Shown: positions 50,201-57,568, counted from the stretch's first letter. The stretch is DNA of 64,000 bases from Arthrobacter horti (GCF_030731045.1 NZ_JAVALS010000001.1:746532-810531), one strand, 5' to 3'. Made by a program: numbers and translations. The notes: a model not told the origin generated them from the sequence alone.

Positions 50201-50607
50201 TCCGAGGACTTCAGAACCGGCACTCCCGCTTTGCGGGCCGCGGCCAGGGCCGCGACCTTGTTGCCGGCGAGCTCCAGGACCTCGGCGGGCGGGCCGATGA
50301 AGGTGATGCCTGCGTCCTTCGCGGCCCGGGCCAGGTGAGGGTTCTCGGAGAGGAAGCCGTAGCCCGGGTAGATGGCGTCCGCCCCGGACTCCTTGGCGAC
50401 CCGGACGATCTCCTCGACGTCCAGATAGGCCCGGACCGGGTGCCCTTCCTGACCGATCAGATACGCCTCGTCCGCCTTCTGGCGATGGATCGAGTTCCGG
50501 TCCTCCTGGGGGAAGACGGCAACGGTCTTGGCGCCGAGCTCGTAGCCCGCGCGGAAGGCCCTGATCGCGATTTCACCGCGGTTGGCCACCAGAATCTTGG
50601 AAAACAT
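47212..50607 (-). CDS. pyc: Pyruvate carboxylase
   Basis: Biotin enzyme that makes oxaloacetate from pyruvate and bicarbonate to refill the TCA cycle. The 1131-residue single chain has an N-terminal biotin carboxylase (MFSKILVANRGEIAIRAFRA, the Gly-rich loop AVAGGGGRGMRRV, VEFLVD, EMNPRIQVEHTVTE), a central carboxyltransferase barrel (FRDAHQSLLATRVRT, HLHTHDTAGGQLATLL, the VEAWGGATYDVALRFL metal/biotin region) and a C-terminal carrier domain with the biotinyl Lys in TIEAMKMEASI. ATG 50607 has AATGGAGAGAA upstream, which decides the start. A CRP-like site lies about 80 bases upstream. Confidence 0.97.
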   Translation of the reverse strand: MFSKILVANRGEIAIRAFRAGYELGAKTVAVFPQEDRNSIHRQKADEAYLIGQEGHPVRAYLDVEEIVRVAKESGADAIYPGYGFLSENPHLARAAKDAGITFIGPPAEVLELAGNKVAALAAARKAGVPVLKSSEPSRDIEELLAAADGIGFPIFAKAVAGGGGRGMRRVETREELRGALESAMREADAAFGDPTMFLEQAVLRPRHIEVQILADAEGNVMHLFERDCSLQRRHQKVIEIAPAPDLDDSIRQALYRDAVAFAKALGYVNAGTVEFLVDTAGERAGQHVFIEMNPRIQVEHTVTEEVTDVDLVQAQMRIASGATLADLGLSQETVSLKGAALQCRITTEDPANGFRPDVGKITGYRSAGGAGVRLDGGTVYSGAEISPHFDSMLVKLTCRGRDYPAAVARARRSLAEFRIRGVSTNIPFLQAVLDDPDFVAGKVATSFIEERPELLKARSSADRGTKLLTWLAETTVNKPHGEPRVTTGPSAKLPAVPDGEAPAGSRQRLLELGPEGFAKALREQTAVAVTDTTFRDAHQSLLATRVRTRDLVAAGPAVSKLLPGLFSVEAWGGATYDVALRFLGEDPWERLAALREAIPNVCLQMLLRGRNTVGYTPYPEEVTRAFVQEAASTGIDVFRIFDALNDVDQMEPAIRAVRETGTAVAEVALCYTGDLLDPAEDLYTLDYYLGLAQRIVDAGAHILAIKDMAGLLRPAAAATLVRALRERFDLPVHLHTHDTAGGQLATLLAAVDAGVDAVDVASASLAGTTSQPAMSALVAALAHTPRETGLSLAGVDALEPYWEAVRRVYAPFESGLASPTGRVYQHEIPGGQLSNLRQQAMALGLGERFEAIEDMYMAADRILGRLVKVTPSSKVVGDLALHLVGLGADPEEFRENPQNFDIPDSVIGFLNGELGNPPGGWPEPFRTKALQGRAVKPRDVELSAEDQDALQADSVTRRGTLNRLLFAGPTKDYQRSRESYGNLSVLDTRDYLYGLQLGEEHVIELERGVRLIASLEAISEADEKGMRTVLCKLNGQSRPVRVRDHAVQSNVKAAEKADPSVPGQVAAPFAGAVSLKVKVGDTVAAGDAVATIEAMKMEASITTPVGGTVQRAAISDVEQVQGGDLLLVIG

Positions 50608-50683
50608 TTCTCTCCATTGGTCATACGCCGGGTGGGTCCCGTGCCCCAAGTCTGGAGTTCGTCCCAGACGTGCGACAAGCGAC

Positions 50684-50699
50684 CGTGATGGGTATCACA
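50684..50699 (-). promoter_or_regulatory. CRP/GlxR-like binding site upstream of pyc
   Basis: On the minus strand TGTGA-TACCCA-TCACG matches the TGTGANNNNNNTCACA consensus with one mismatch. Its centre is about 84 bases before the pyc start codon. Confidence 0.5.
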
Positions 50700-50930
50700 G
50701 TAACGTCCGGGAGACCGCATCACTTCAGGTGTCCACGGATTGTGACTCGCAAGGTCGGAGGCGCCAGGGCCCCTGACCCGCGGAAACGCGGCGATGTGGC
50801 GTCGCACCACCTCGACAGCTGACGGCATCCGGACCGGAAATGTGCAACGCGGGCCCGTCCAGGCACGTCCCGGCGACACACGCGCGTCCACTCCGCGCCG
50901 CAATCAGGGCGGCCAGGCGGACGCCGCCCC

Positions 50931-50936
50931 TATGAT
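50931..50936 (+). promoter_or_regulatory. Candidate -10 element for the ParA-like gene
   Basis: TATGAT about 100 bases before GTG 51038. No convincing -35 is visible at 16-18 bases. Confidence 0.3.
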
Positions 50937-51037
50937 GGAGGAAGCGCCCGTCCCAGGGCCGGACACCGGAGGGGATCCGGACGGCCGGACGGCGCAGCAC
51001 ATGCGAGAGTCGAGATGGCAGGGGTGTGGAGTCAGAA

Positions 51038-51808
51038 GTGCGAGTCGTAAGCGTCAGCAGTCTCAAGGGTGGCGTCGGCAAGACCTCCGTCACCACGGGA
51101 CTGGCCTCCGCGGCGCTGGCGGCCGGTGTGCCCACTCTGGTGGTCGACCTTGACCCGCATGCCGACGCATCGACGGCTCTCGGCGCGCACGCCGGCGACG
51201 TGACCGACATCGGCCGCCTGCTGAAGAACGCCCGTCGCGCACGCCTCGCCGGGAATCTCACCCCCAGCGCCTGGACCACGGGCCCCGGACAACTCGACGT
51301 CGCCATCGGCTCCGCTTACACGGGCATCTATGACCGGCCCGATCTGGGGCGGCGCGATCTGCGGCGGCTGAAGAACCTCCTGGCGCCGGTCACCGGCTAC
51401 GAGCTGGTGCTCATCGACTGCCCGCCCTCACTCAACGGCCTGACCCGTATGGCCTGGCACGCCAGCGACGACGTGATCCTCGTGGCCGAGCCCGGCCTGT
51501 TCTCCGTGGCCGGCACGGAACGGACCCTGCGGGCCATCGACATGTTCCGCCGAGAGTTCTCCCCCGCACTGAACCCCGCGGGAATCGTGGCCAATCGCGT
51601 TCGCGTCGGCTCCAGCGAACACGTGTACCGGCTCGAGGAGATGCGCTCCATGTTCGGACGGCTGCTGCTGGAACCCGTGGTCCCCGAACTGGCCAATTGG
51701 CAGCAGATCCAGGGCGCCGCACACGCCGTGCACCAGTGGCCCGGCGATTCCGCGAAGGGCGTCGCCACCGTCTACGACAAGCTTCTGGCCGGCATCCGCC
51801 AGGCCTGA
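51038..51808 (+). CDS. Orphan ParA/Soj-family ATPase
   Basis: A 256-residue P-loop ATPase, MRVVSVSSLKGGVGKTSVTT, with the deviant Walker A KGGVGKTS, Walker A' LVVDLDPHADAST, and Walker B VLIDCPPSLNGLTRMA. No parB or parS-like cluster follows, so it is not the chromosomal parAB pair. Orphan members position division or polar proteins in relatives (for example PldP in Corynebacterium), so a division role is possible but unproven. GTG 51038 has GGAG six bases upstream. GTG 51026 is an alternative start. Confidence 0.85.
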   Translation: MRVVSVSSLKGGVGKTSVTTGLASAALAAGVPTLVVDLDPHADASTALGAHAGDVTDIGRLLKNARRARLAGNLTPSAWTTGPGQLDVAIGSAYTGIYDRPDLGRRDLRRLKNLLAPVTGYELVLIDCPPSLNGLTRMAWHASDDVILVAEPGLFSVAGTERTLRAIDMFRREFSPALNPAGIVANRVRVGSSEHVYRLEEMRSMFGRLLLEPVVPELANWQQIQGAAHAVHQWPGDSAKGVATVYDKLLAGIRQA

Positions 51809-51832
51809 CGGCACGCGGCAGTCCCGGGCAAC

Positions 51833-51870
51833 GAAAGGGCCGCCCCACCATCAGGTGGGGCGGCCCTTTC
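51833..51870. terminator. Bidirectional hairpin between the ParA-like gene and the MerR gene
   Basis: A perfect 17-bp stem (51833-51849 with 51854-51870) with loop atca. It ends in CTTTC on the plus strand and lies between convergent genes. Confidence 0.85.
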
Positions 51871-51885
51871 CATGTTCCGGGGTGA

Positions 51886-51915
51886 TCAGCTGATCTTCGC
51901 TCAGCTGATCTTCTT
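51886..51915. repeat. 15-bp tandem duplication at the 3' end of the MerR gene
   Basis: Two copies at 51886-51900 and 51901-51915 share their first 13 bases. On the coding strand each copy reads AAG ATC AGC TGA, so the KIS-stop end is present twice in frame. Confidence 0.7.
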
Positions 51916-52491
51916 TTGGGCCCGGCGGCGGCTCAGCTCGTCCCCGGGAAAGTCCTGAATCAGAGCGTGCTCGCTGGGCAGCTCCGCGAGCGTCCCCTCC
52001 ACCTCGCGCCAGACCCTGCCGACGGCGATGCCGAAGACGCCCTGGCCGCCCTGGACCAGATCGATCACTTCATCCGCCGAGGTGCACTCGTATACGCTGG
52101 CGCCATCACTCATCAGGGTGATCTGGGCCAGGTCTTCGACACCGCGTTCCCGGAGATGTGAGACGGCAGAGCGGATCTGCTGCAGCGACACCCCGGTGTC
52201 CAGAAGCCGCTTGACCACCTTCAGGACCAGGATGTCCCGGAAGCTGTACAGCCGTTGGGAGCCGGAACCGGCCGCTCCCCGGACAGTGGGTTCAACCAGT
52301 CCCGTACGGGCCCAGTAGTCGAGCTGACGGTAGGTGATGCCGGCCGCCTTGCAGGCCGTAGGACCGCGGTACCCGGCATCCTCGTCGAGGATCGGCAAGT
52401 CCTCGGTGAACAGCAGTCCTTGTGAACCCGCGGCGGGCACGGTGGGGACGCCTGCGTGACGGCGCTGGCCTGCCTCGACTTCCGGACTCAC
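51901..52491 (-). CDS. MerR-family regulator of the Rv1830 type
   Basis: A 196-residue protein with a 35-residue variable head, then a MerR DNA-binding domain (YRGPTACKAAGITYRQLDYW, ARTGLVEPTVRGAAGSGSQR, YSFRDILVLKVVKRLLDTGV) and an effector half with VYECTSADEVIDLVQGGQGV and GVFGIAVGRVWREVEG. In mycobacteria the equivalent gene lies in the same block with garA and ftsR, and it has been linked to division control. GTG 52491 has GAGGAGGAAGAC upstream. It has its own promoter in the 246-base gap before it. Confidence 0.88.
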   Translation of the reverse strand: MSPEVEAGQRRHAGVPTVPAAGSQGLLFTEDLPILDEDAGYRGPTACKAAGITYRQLDYWARTGLVEPTVRGAAGSGSQRLYSFRDILVLKVVKRLLDTGVSLQQIRSAVSHLRERGVEDLAQITLMSDGASVYECTSADEVIDLVQGGQGVFGIAVGRVWREVEGTLAELPSEHALIQDFPGDELSRRRAQKKIS

Positions 52492-52636
52492 GTCTTCCTC
52501 CTCTTCACGGGTTCCCGGGGCGCGAAACGCTTCCCGGTTGCGGAGCCGACATGGATTGCGCCATCAGTGGTGACGATGGTGATGTTTCCAGTCTGGACGG
52601 GCCCGCGCCGGGAGGCAATGGGAACCTGATACTTCG

Positions 52637-52714
52637 ACGTTAGGGCCGCACGGCCCCCAGGTCAAAGACGTTCGGGCCTTTTTAATGGCGTGTCGAAACT
52701 TTGAAGCTGAAGTT
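52637..52714 (-). promoter_or_regulatory. Promoter of the Rv1830-type MerR gene with upstream inverted repeat
   Basis: Minus strand: -35 TTGACC (52660-52665), 17-base spacer, -10 TAACGT (52637-52642). An AACTT-N8-AAGTT inverted repeat (52697-52714) in an AT-rich patch lies about 32 bases upstream of the -35 and could be an autoregulatory site. Confidence 0.5.
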
Positions 52715-52737
52715 GAACCTTGGGACACTGTCAGGAC

Positions 52738-53298
52738 TCAGGGCTCGAAATCCTCGGGCTCGATGTCATCCAGGAACTCGCGGAAGCGCCGGAGCTCACT
52801 CTCCTGCTCCGCCGTCGCGGCCGAGGCGTCACCCGCGCCGCCCTCCCCGGGCTGCTCCGCGGCGTCGTCGCCGACCGGACGGGCCACCTCCGCGTCCTCA
52901 TCCTGCACATCGATGAGAACGCCGGCCTCCTCCAGGACCTGTTCCGCGCACCAGATACGGCAGTGACCCCGCAGTGCCAGCGCCAGCGCGTCCGAAGCCC
53001 TCGAACTCACGCTCGTTCCGTCGTCGAACTGGAGCTGAGCGTAAAAGACCGAATCCTCCACACTCACGATCGTCACCGAGACCAGTTCCCGGCCCAGCGA
53101 ATGGACCACGTCGAGCAGAAGGTCGTGCGTCAGCGGACGCGGCGGAACCACCCCCTGCTGGGCCAGCGCGATGGCACTCGCCTCCGGCGGGCCGATCCAG
53201 ATGGGCACATGGCGTTCCCCGTGCACCTCCTTCAGGAGGACCAGAGGCTGGTTCCCCGGAAGCTCGATCCGCACGCCGACGACTTCGACCTCGATCAT
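52738..53298 (-). CDS. Bifunctional nuclease family protein (DUF151)
   Basis: A 186-residue protein whose first 135 residues form the BFN domain: MIEVEVVGVRIELPGNQPLV, WIGPPEASAIALAQQ, RPLTHDLLLDVV, SVEDSVFYAQLQFDD and SSRASDALALALR. A very acidic tail follows (about residues 140-186). Homologues have DNase/RNase activity in vitro, but the actinobacterial role is unknown. ATG 53298 has TTGGAG at good distance. GTG 53301, one codon earlier, is too close to it. It overlaps the ftsR stop and is probably co-translated. Confidence 0.9.
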   Translation of the reverse strand: MIEVEVVGVRIELPGNQPLVLLKEVHGERHVPIWIGPPEASAIALAQQGVVPPRPLTHDLLLDVVHSLGRELVSVTIVSVEDSVFYAQLQFDDGTSVSSRASDALALALRGHCRIWCAEQVLEEAGVLIDVQDEDAEVARPVGDDAAEQPGEGGAGDASAATAEQESELRRFREFLDDIEPEDFEP

Positions 53299-54029
53299 CA
53301 CTTCTCCAATCGGGCGATCTGCCCCTGGATCACGGCTTGATGCAGGTCCAGCAGCAGGCCGCTGAGTTCCCGCGCCGCCTCCGCGGCCCGGGCCTGTGAC
53401 GCGCCGTCCCGGCGCGACGCCAGGGGCGCCACGGCCCGCTCCACCAGGGCGAACTCACGTTCCGCCGACGCCAGCACGGGACGCAGGTGGCGGGGCTGGA
53501 GCCCCTGTGCCTCCAGCTTGGCACACGCCAGCGTGACCTGCAGGGCGCATTCGTCGAACAGCCCGTCCTGGTGGGTGATGATGCCGAAGTCCAGCAACTC
53601 CTTGACCAGGCGGACGCCGGCTCCGGACTCGGTCCTCAGCTGCGCCTCGGTCAGGCGGCGGGACCGTCCCCGGAGGGCCTCCGCGGGGTCGTCGGAGACC
53701 GCGCGTGGCGCGAGCTTCATCCCACCGGGAAGATTCTCCGGACGCTCTCCGCGGTCGATGGCGTCCAGGTAGTCCCGGATGACCTTCAACGGCAGGTACT
53801 GGTCCCGCTGCAGAGCCAGGACGAAACGCAGGCGCTCCACATCCGAGTCGCTGTACTGCCGGTACCCGGCCGGGGTGCGCTGGGGCGCGATGAGCCCCTT
53901 CTCCTCCAGGAAGCGGATCTTGGAGGCGGAGATGCCGGGGAAGTCCTCACTCAGCCGAGCGAGGACTTCCCCGATGTTCAGGACGACGGCGGTGCCGGAG
54001 CGGCGGCCGCCGGGCTGTGCGAAAGCCAC
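53298..54029 (-). CDS. ftsR: MerR-family regulator FtsR
   Basis: A 243-residue regulator with the MerR helix-turn-helix LNIGEVLARLSEDFPGISAS, KIRFLEEKGLIAPQRTPAGY, RQYSDSDVERLRFVLALQRD, then a coiled-coil linker and an effector domain. The position between garA and the DUF151 gene identifies it as the Rv1828/FtsR type, reported to activate ftsZ in Corynebacterium glutamicum. The ftsZ promoter in this window carries a MerR-type inverted repeat (15463-15483). Start GTG 54029. Symbol given on synteny and domain content. Confidence 0.88.
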   Translation of the reverse strand: MAFAQPGGRRSGTAVVLNIGEVLARLSEDFPGISASKIRFLEEKGLIAPQRTPAGYRQYSDSDVERLRFVLALQRDQYLPLKVIRDYLDAIDRGERPENLPGGMKLAPRAVSDDPAEALRGRSRRLTEAQLRTESGAGVRLVKELLDFGIITHQDGLFDECALQVTLACAKLEAQGLQPRHLRPVLASAEREFALVERAVAPLASRRDGASQARAAEAARELSGLLLDLHQAVIQGQIARLEK

Positions 54030-54041
54030 CAGCGGCGCGCC

Positions 54042-54521
54042 TCAGTGCCCGCTGGCCGGGCGTGCCGGGCTCGGGTAGTAGCTCAGGCGGAATTTGCCGA
54101 TCTGGACCTCCGCACCGCTCTTGAGCAGCACCCGGTCCACCCGGTCGTGGTTGACGTAACTGCCGTTCAGGCTGCCTGTGTCCACCAGTTCGTAGCCTGA
54201 CGGGGTCCGGACGAACTCCGCGTGCTTGCGGGACACGGTCACGTCATCCAGGAAGATGTCCGCGTCCGGGTGCCGTCCCACGGTCACCCTGTCGGTGTCC
54301 AGGAGGAAACGGGAGCCCGCGTTGGGACCCCCGTGGGCGATCAGCAGCGCGGAACCGTGCGGCAGCGCGCCTATGGACGCGACGTCATCGGCGCTCAGCT
54401 GGGGATCGGAAGCACCCATCCCGGAGAGCACCGGAAGGAAGACCGAGGTGGTGTCAGTCGACGTGCCGTCGGTGACGGCATCGTCCGTGGGTTCGACGGG
54501 GACCGATGGTTCTTCAGACAT
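54042..54521 (-). CDS. garA: FHA-domain metabolic regulator GarA/OdhI
   Basis: Small phospho-switch protein that inhibits 2-oxoglutarate dehydrogenase and adjusts glutamate metabolism until phosphorylated by Ser/Thr kinases. Start ATG 54521 (MSEEPSVPVEPTDDAVTDGT) has GAGGAG upstream. The phospho-motif is kept as TDTTSVFLP, with the two candidate Thr at residues 24-25. The C-terminal FHA domain shows VTVGRHPDADIFLDDVTVSR, KHAEF and TGSLNGSYVNHDRVD. Kinases such as the PASTA kinase at 36037 are plausible partners. 159 residues. Confidence 0.93.
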   Translation of the reverse strand: MSEEPSVPVEPTDDAVTDGTSTDTTSVFLPVLSGMGASDPQLSADDVASIGALPHGSALLIAHGGPNAGSRFLLDTDRVTVGRHPDADIFLDDVTVSRKHAEFVRTPSGYELVDTGSLNGSYVNHDRVDRVLLKSGAEVQIGKFRLSYYPSPARPASGH

Positions 54522-54642
54522 CGGGCGGCTCCTCACTCTTCTTCGCCTCGGAATGCATATCCGCCTCCACCATGCCGGAGGGGCGGGAAAGGGACGTGCT
54601 GCCCGGGACAGGACGTCCCGGGCAGCACGGACCTGTGGTTTT

Positions 54643-55029
54643 CTAGCCTACCTGCTGGCCGTAGGCTTCCGCGTTGAGCAGGCCGGACAGCTGGCCGGCA
54701 TCGCTCAGGCGGATCTCGAAGAGCCAGCCCTCACCGTAAGGATCGGAGTTGATGAGTGCGGGATCCCCGTCCAGGCCCTCGTTCCGGGCCACGATCTCGC
54801 CGGAGACCGGAGCGTAGATGTCGCTGACGCTCTTGGTGGACTCCACCTCGCCGACCACGTCGTTGGCGGTGATGGAGGAGCCGAGCTCGGGGACCTGCGC
54901 ATACACGACATCACCGAGGGCATCCTGTGCGAAATCGGTGATGCCGACGCGCACCACACCGTCCTGCTCCGTGCTCGCAACCCATTCGTGTTCGGCGGTG
55001 TAGGACAGCTCTGCGGGGATGTTGCTCAT
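54643..55029 (-). CDS. gcvH: Glycine cleavage system H protein
   Basis: Lipoyl carrier that shuttles the aminomethyl group between the P, T and L proteins of glycine cleavage. The 128-residue protein starts MSNIPAELSYTAEHEWVAST. The lipoyl Lys lies in VVGEVESTKSVSDIYAPVSG, followed by NEGLDGDPALINSDPYGEGW. gcvT and gcvP are not in the window, as in mycobacteria where gcvH also sits alone next to garA. The frame extends far upstream without conserved sequence, and ATG 55029 gives the normal length. Confidence 0.95.
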   Translation of the reverse strand: MSNIPAELSYTAEHEWVASTEQDGVVRVGITDFAQDALGDVVYAQVPELGSSITANDVVGEVESTKSVSDIYAPVSGEIVARNEGLDGDPALINSDPYGEGWLFEIRLSDAGQLSGLLNAEAYGQQVG

Positions 55030-55086
55030 CGCGTGGCCTTTCATCTGGTCTTGGAAGGCTGCCGGTCCTTGGCAACCATCGCTGAA

Positions 55087-55092
55087 AGTATA
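55087..55092 (-). promoter_or_regulatory. Candidate -10 element for gcvH
   Basis: TATACT on the minus strand, about 57 bases before the gcvH ATG. No strong -35 is seen, and no glycine riboswitch pattern was found in the leader. Confidence 0.35.
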
Positions 55093-55226
55093 GGCACATC
55101 CCGGCCCGTCACGGGCCGGAATCAGCCATGTTGGTGCTCGTGGGGAGTGGAAGAGCTCCAGAGCGCTTCCGCCCACGTCAGAGCGGGCAGGCAGCCCGCC
55201 TGAGGCGGCCGCCGGGCCGGCCGGAC

Positions 55227-55274
55227 ACGACGACGGCGCCGCCCGCCTGCTGCGGCGGGAGGCGCCGTCGTCGT
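55227..55274. terminator. Hairpin terminator after the CodA-like gene
   Basis: A 14-bp outer stem (55227-55240 with 55261-55274) with a further CCCGCC/GGCGGG inner stem. It begins 11 bases after the stop codon and overlaps the last codons, and it closes the six-gene operon. Confidence 0.7.
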
Positions 55275-55284
55275 ATGCAGCGGC

Positions 55285-56511
55285 TTAGTAGCCGCTGCCG
55301 CCCTCGACGCGGTACTGCTCGGCGACCACACGGCCGCGGTGCAGGACCGTGCGGTCCCGGCCACGGTCCATGACCGCGCTGGTGACGGTGTCGCCGTCCA
55401 CCAGGAGCAGATCGGCACGGTCGCCCACGGCCAGGCCGGGACGGTCGTTCACGCCGCTCAGACGCGCGATGGAGTGGTCCATGATGCTCGCGCCGCCGAC
55501 GGTGGCGACCGCCGCGGCGTGCTCCACCAGCTTGTCCGCCCGGAAGCCGCGCGTGAATGCGAGCTGCCAGGTGCGGTCCAGCATGTCGCAGTTGCCGTAC
55601 GGGCTCCAGTAGTCGCGCTGGCCGTCCTGGCCGAGGCCGACGCGGACGCCGGCCGCCACCAGGTCCTGCAGCGGCAATTGACCCGCCGCGGAAGGCGCCA
55701 CGCTGGTCAGGGAGATGTCCAGCGCCGCCATCCGCTCGATGATCGAACGGGTCACGGTCTCGGACGAGCCGCCCAGGGTGTAGGCGTGGGACAGGTTGAC
55801 CTTGCCCTGCATGCCGAGGGCCTTGGTGCGCTCCATGATGAGCTCGGTGCTGAAAATGGCGAGGTCCGTGGGCTCGTGGAGGTGGACATCCACCTCCACC
55901 TGGTACTTCTCGGCCAGCCCGAACACGATGTCCAGGTGCCGGGCCGGGTCACGGTCCAGCTGGCACGGGTCGATGCCGCCCATCACATCGGCGCCCTGCT
56001 TGAGCGCCTCCTCGAGCAGTTCCGGGGTGCCGTCCTCCAGGAGGATGCCCGCCTGCGGGAAGACCATGACCTGGACCTCCGCCTGGTCCTTGAACTTCTC
56101 CTTCGCCGCCACGACGGCGTCGTACTTGGCGAGTCCCGTATCCACGTCCACCTGGGCGAAGGAGCGGACGCGGGTGGTGCCTCGGCCGATCATGCGCTCC
56201 AAAGTGCCCGCGACGCGCTCGTTCAGGGGGATCTCGGCCGTGCGCCAGTTCTCCCGGTCGTTGCTCATCATGCCCCACACGCCCGGACGGCCGGTGTGCT
56301 CACGGAACGGCAGGCCGATGCGCGTGGAGTCGAGGTGGACGTGGACGTCGCTGAAGGAGGGCAGCAGCAGCCGTCCGCGGCCGTCCACCACCTCCTGCCC
56401 GTCGGTGGGGGCCTCTCCCGGGACATGGGGGCGGATCTCGGCGATGACTTCGCCGTCCACGAGCACGTCGGAGGGGGCTCCGCCCCAGGGCCGGACATTG
56501 CGGATCAGCAT
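55285..56511 (-). CDS. Cytosine deaminase-like amidohydrolase (CodA family)
   Basis: A 408-residue metal-dependent deaminase of the amidohydrolase superfamily. Ligands by comparison with E. coli CodA are HVHLD (His61/His63 equivalents), DVHLHEPTD (His214 and Glu217), LSHAYTLGG (His246) and GLGQDGQRDYWSPYG (Asp313). The residue after that Asp is Gly instead of Asp314 of CodA, a position reported to shape substrate choice, so the substrate may not be cytosine. It is the last gene of the Dpp/Opp operon, 46 bases after oppF, which suggests it processes the imported compound. Confidence 0.82.
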   Translation of the reverse strand: MLIRNVRPWGGAPSDVLVDGEVIAEIRPHVPGEAPTDGQEVVDGRGRLLLPSFSDVHVHLDSTRIGLPFREHTGRPGVWGMMSNDRENWRTAEIPLNERVAGTLERMIGRGTTRVRSFAQVDVDTGLAKYDAVVAAKEKFKDQAEVQVMVFPQAGILLEDGTPELLEEALKQGADVMGGIDPCQLDRDPARHLDIVFGLAEKYQVEVDVHLHEPTDLAIFSTELIMERTKALGMQGKVNLSHAYTLGGSSETVTRSIIERMAALDISLTSVAPSAAGQLPLQDLVAAGVRVGLGQDGQRDYWSPYGNCDMLDRTWQLAFTRGFRADKLVEHAAAVATVGGASIMDHSIARLSGVNDRPGLAVGDRADLLLVDGDTVTSAVMDRGRDRTVLHRGRVVAEQYRVEGGSGY

Positions 56512-56557
56512 GGAGTGCCTTTCATTCTTCGAAGGTGATCACGGGCCGCGAAGGGCC

Positions 56558-57568
56558 TCAGACGAGGGTGGTGGCCGCTGCCGGGATCTCCAGCAGCGGG
56601 GCGTCGGGGTGGTGGCAGGCCACGGAACCCGTGGGGATCTCGTCCCGGCAGAGGAGTCGTTTCTCCTCCGGGAGCAGTGCATACGCGGGGCAGCGCGTGC
56701 GGAACACGCAGCCGCTCGGCGGGTTGGCCGGGGACGGCAGATCGCCCTGGAGACGGATCCGGTCCTTGCTCCCGGCGCCCAGTTCGACGCTGGGCACCGC
56801 GGACAGGAGCGAGCGGGTGTACGGGTGCTGGGGATCGCCGAAGATCTGGTCCCGGCTCCCATGCTCCATGATCTTGCCCAGGTACATCACGGCGACATCA
56901 TCCGCCATGTGGCGGACCACCGCGAGGTCGTGGGCGATGAAGATGTAGGAGATCCCCAGCTCGTCCTGGATGTCCTTGAGGAGGTTGACCACCTGCGCCT
57001 GGACGGAGACGTCCAGCGCGGACACCGGCTCATCGCAGATGACGACGTCGGGCTCGAGCGCCAGGGCGCGGGCGATGCCGATGCGCTGGCGCTGACCGCC
57101 GGAGAACTCGTGCGGGAAGCGGTTGGCGTGCTCAGGGCGCAGGCCCACGCGGTCCATGAGGGACTGAACGCGTTTCTTCACGCCCTCCGGCGGGGTGATC
57201 TTCTGGGCGGCCAGCGGCGCCGCGATCGCCGAACCGACCGTCATGCGGGGGTTCAGCGAGGACGCCGGGTTCTGGAAGACCATCTGGACGCGGCGGCGGA
57301 AGGACTGCAGCTCATCCTTGCGGAGGCTCGCGACGTCCCGCCCGTCCAGCGCGATGGAGCCGGCGGTGGGCTCCAGCAGGCGCATGAGGAGCTTGCCGGT
57401 GGTGGACTTGCCGCAGCCGGATTCCCCCACCAGGCCGAGGGTCTTGCCCCGCTCCAGCGTGAAGTCCAGGCCGTCCACGGCCTTGACCACGGAGGCCTGC
57501 CGGGCGAGGCCCTTGCGCACGGTGAAGTGCTTCCGCAGACCGGTGACCTTCAGGAGCGGCTCAGACAT
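56558..57568 (-). CDS. Peptide/nickel-type ABC transporter ATP-binding protein (OppF/DppF)
   Basis: Second ATPase of a type I importer. The 336-residue protein has Walker A LVGESGCGKSTTGKLL, signature FSGGQRQRIGIARALAL, Walker B VVICDEPVSALD, and the C-terminal oligopeptide/dipeptide extension with PSPANPPSGCVFRTRCP, whose Cys residues may bind an Fe-S cluster or metal, as described for the family. It overlaps oppD by 8 bases. Confidence 0.93.
   Translation of the reverse strand: MSEPLLKVTGLRKHFTVRKGLARQASVVKAVDGLDFTLERGKTLGLVGESGCGKSTTGKLLMRLLEPTAGSIALDGRDVASLRKDELQSFRRRVQMVFQNPASSLNPRMTVGSAIAAPLAAQKITPPEGVKKRVQSLMDRVGLRPEHANRFPHEFSGGQRQRIGIARALALEPDVVICDEPVSALDVSVQAQVVNLLKDIQDELGISYIFIAHDLAVVRHMADDVAVMYLGKIMEHGSRDQIFGDPQHPYTRSLLSAVPSVELGAGSKDRIRLQGDLPSPANPPSGCVFRTRCPAYALLPEEKRLLCRDEIPTGSVACHHPDAPLLEIPAAATTLV

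Larger units (their letters stand above)
50608..51037. other. 430-base divergent intergenic region between pyc and the ParA-like gene
   Basis: Contains a CRP/GlxR-like site (50684-50699), a small hairpin GTCTGG/CCAGAC (50650-50669) in the pyc leader, and a TATGAT -10 candidate for the ParA gene (50931-50936). Open frames here (for example 50794-51153 plus) have no ribosome-binding site or recognisable content. Nothing else was seen. Confidence 0.6.

Noticed and set aside
47203-50688. 1161-codon open frame on the plus strand
   Set aside because: Antisense of pyc with the same compositional artefact and no ribosome-binding site.
50794-51153. 119-codon plus-strand frame in the pyc/ParA gap
   Set aside because: Arg/Gly/Thr-rich with no recognisable content, and it overlaps the ParA-like gene in another frame.
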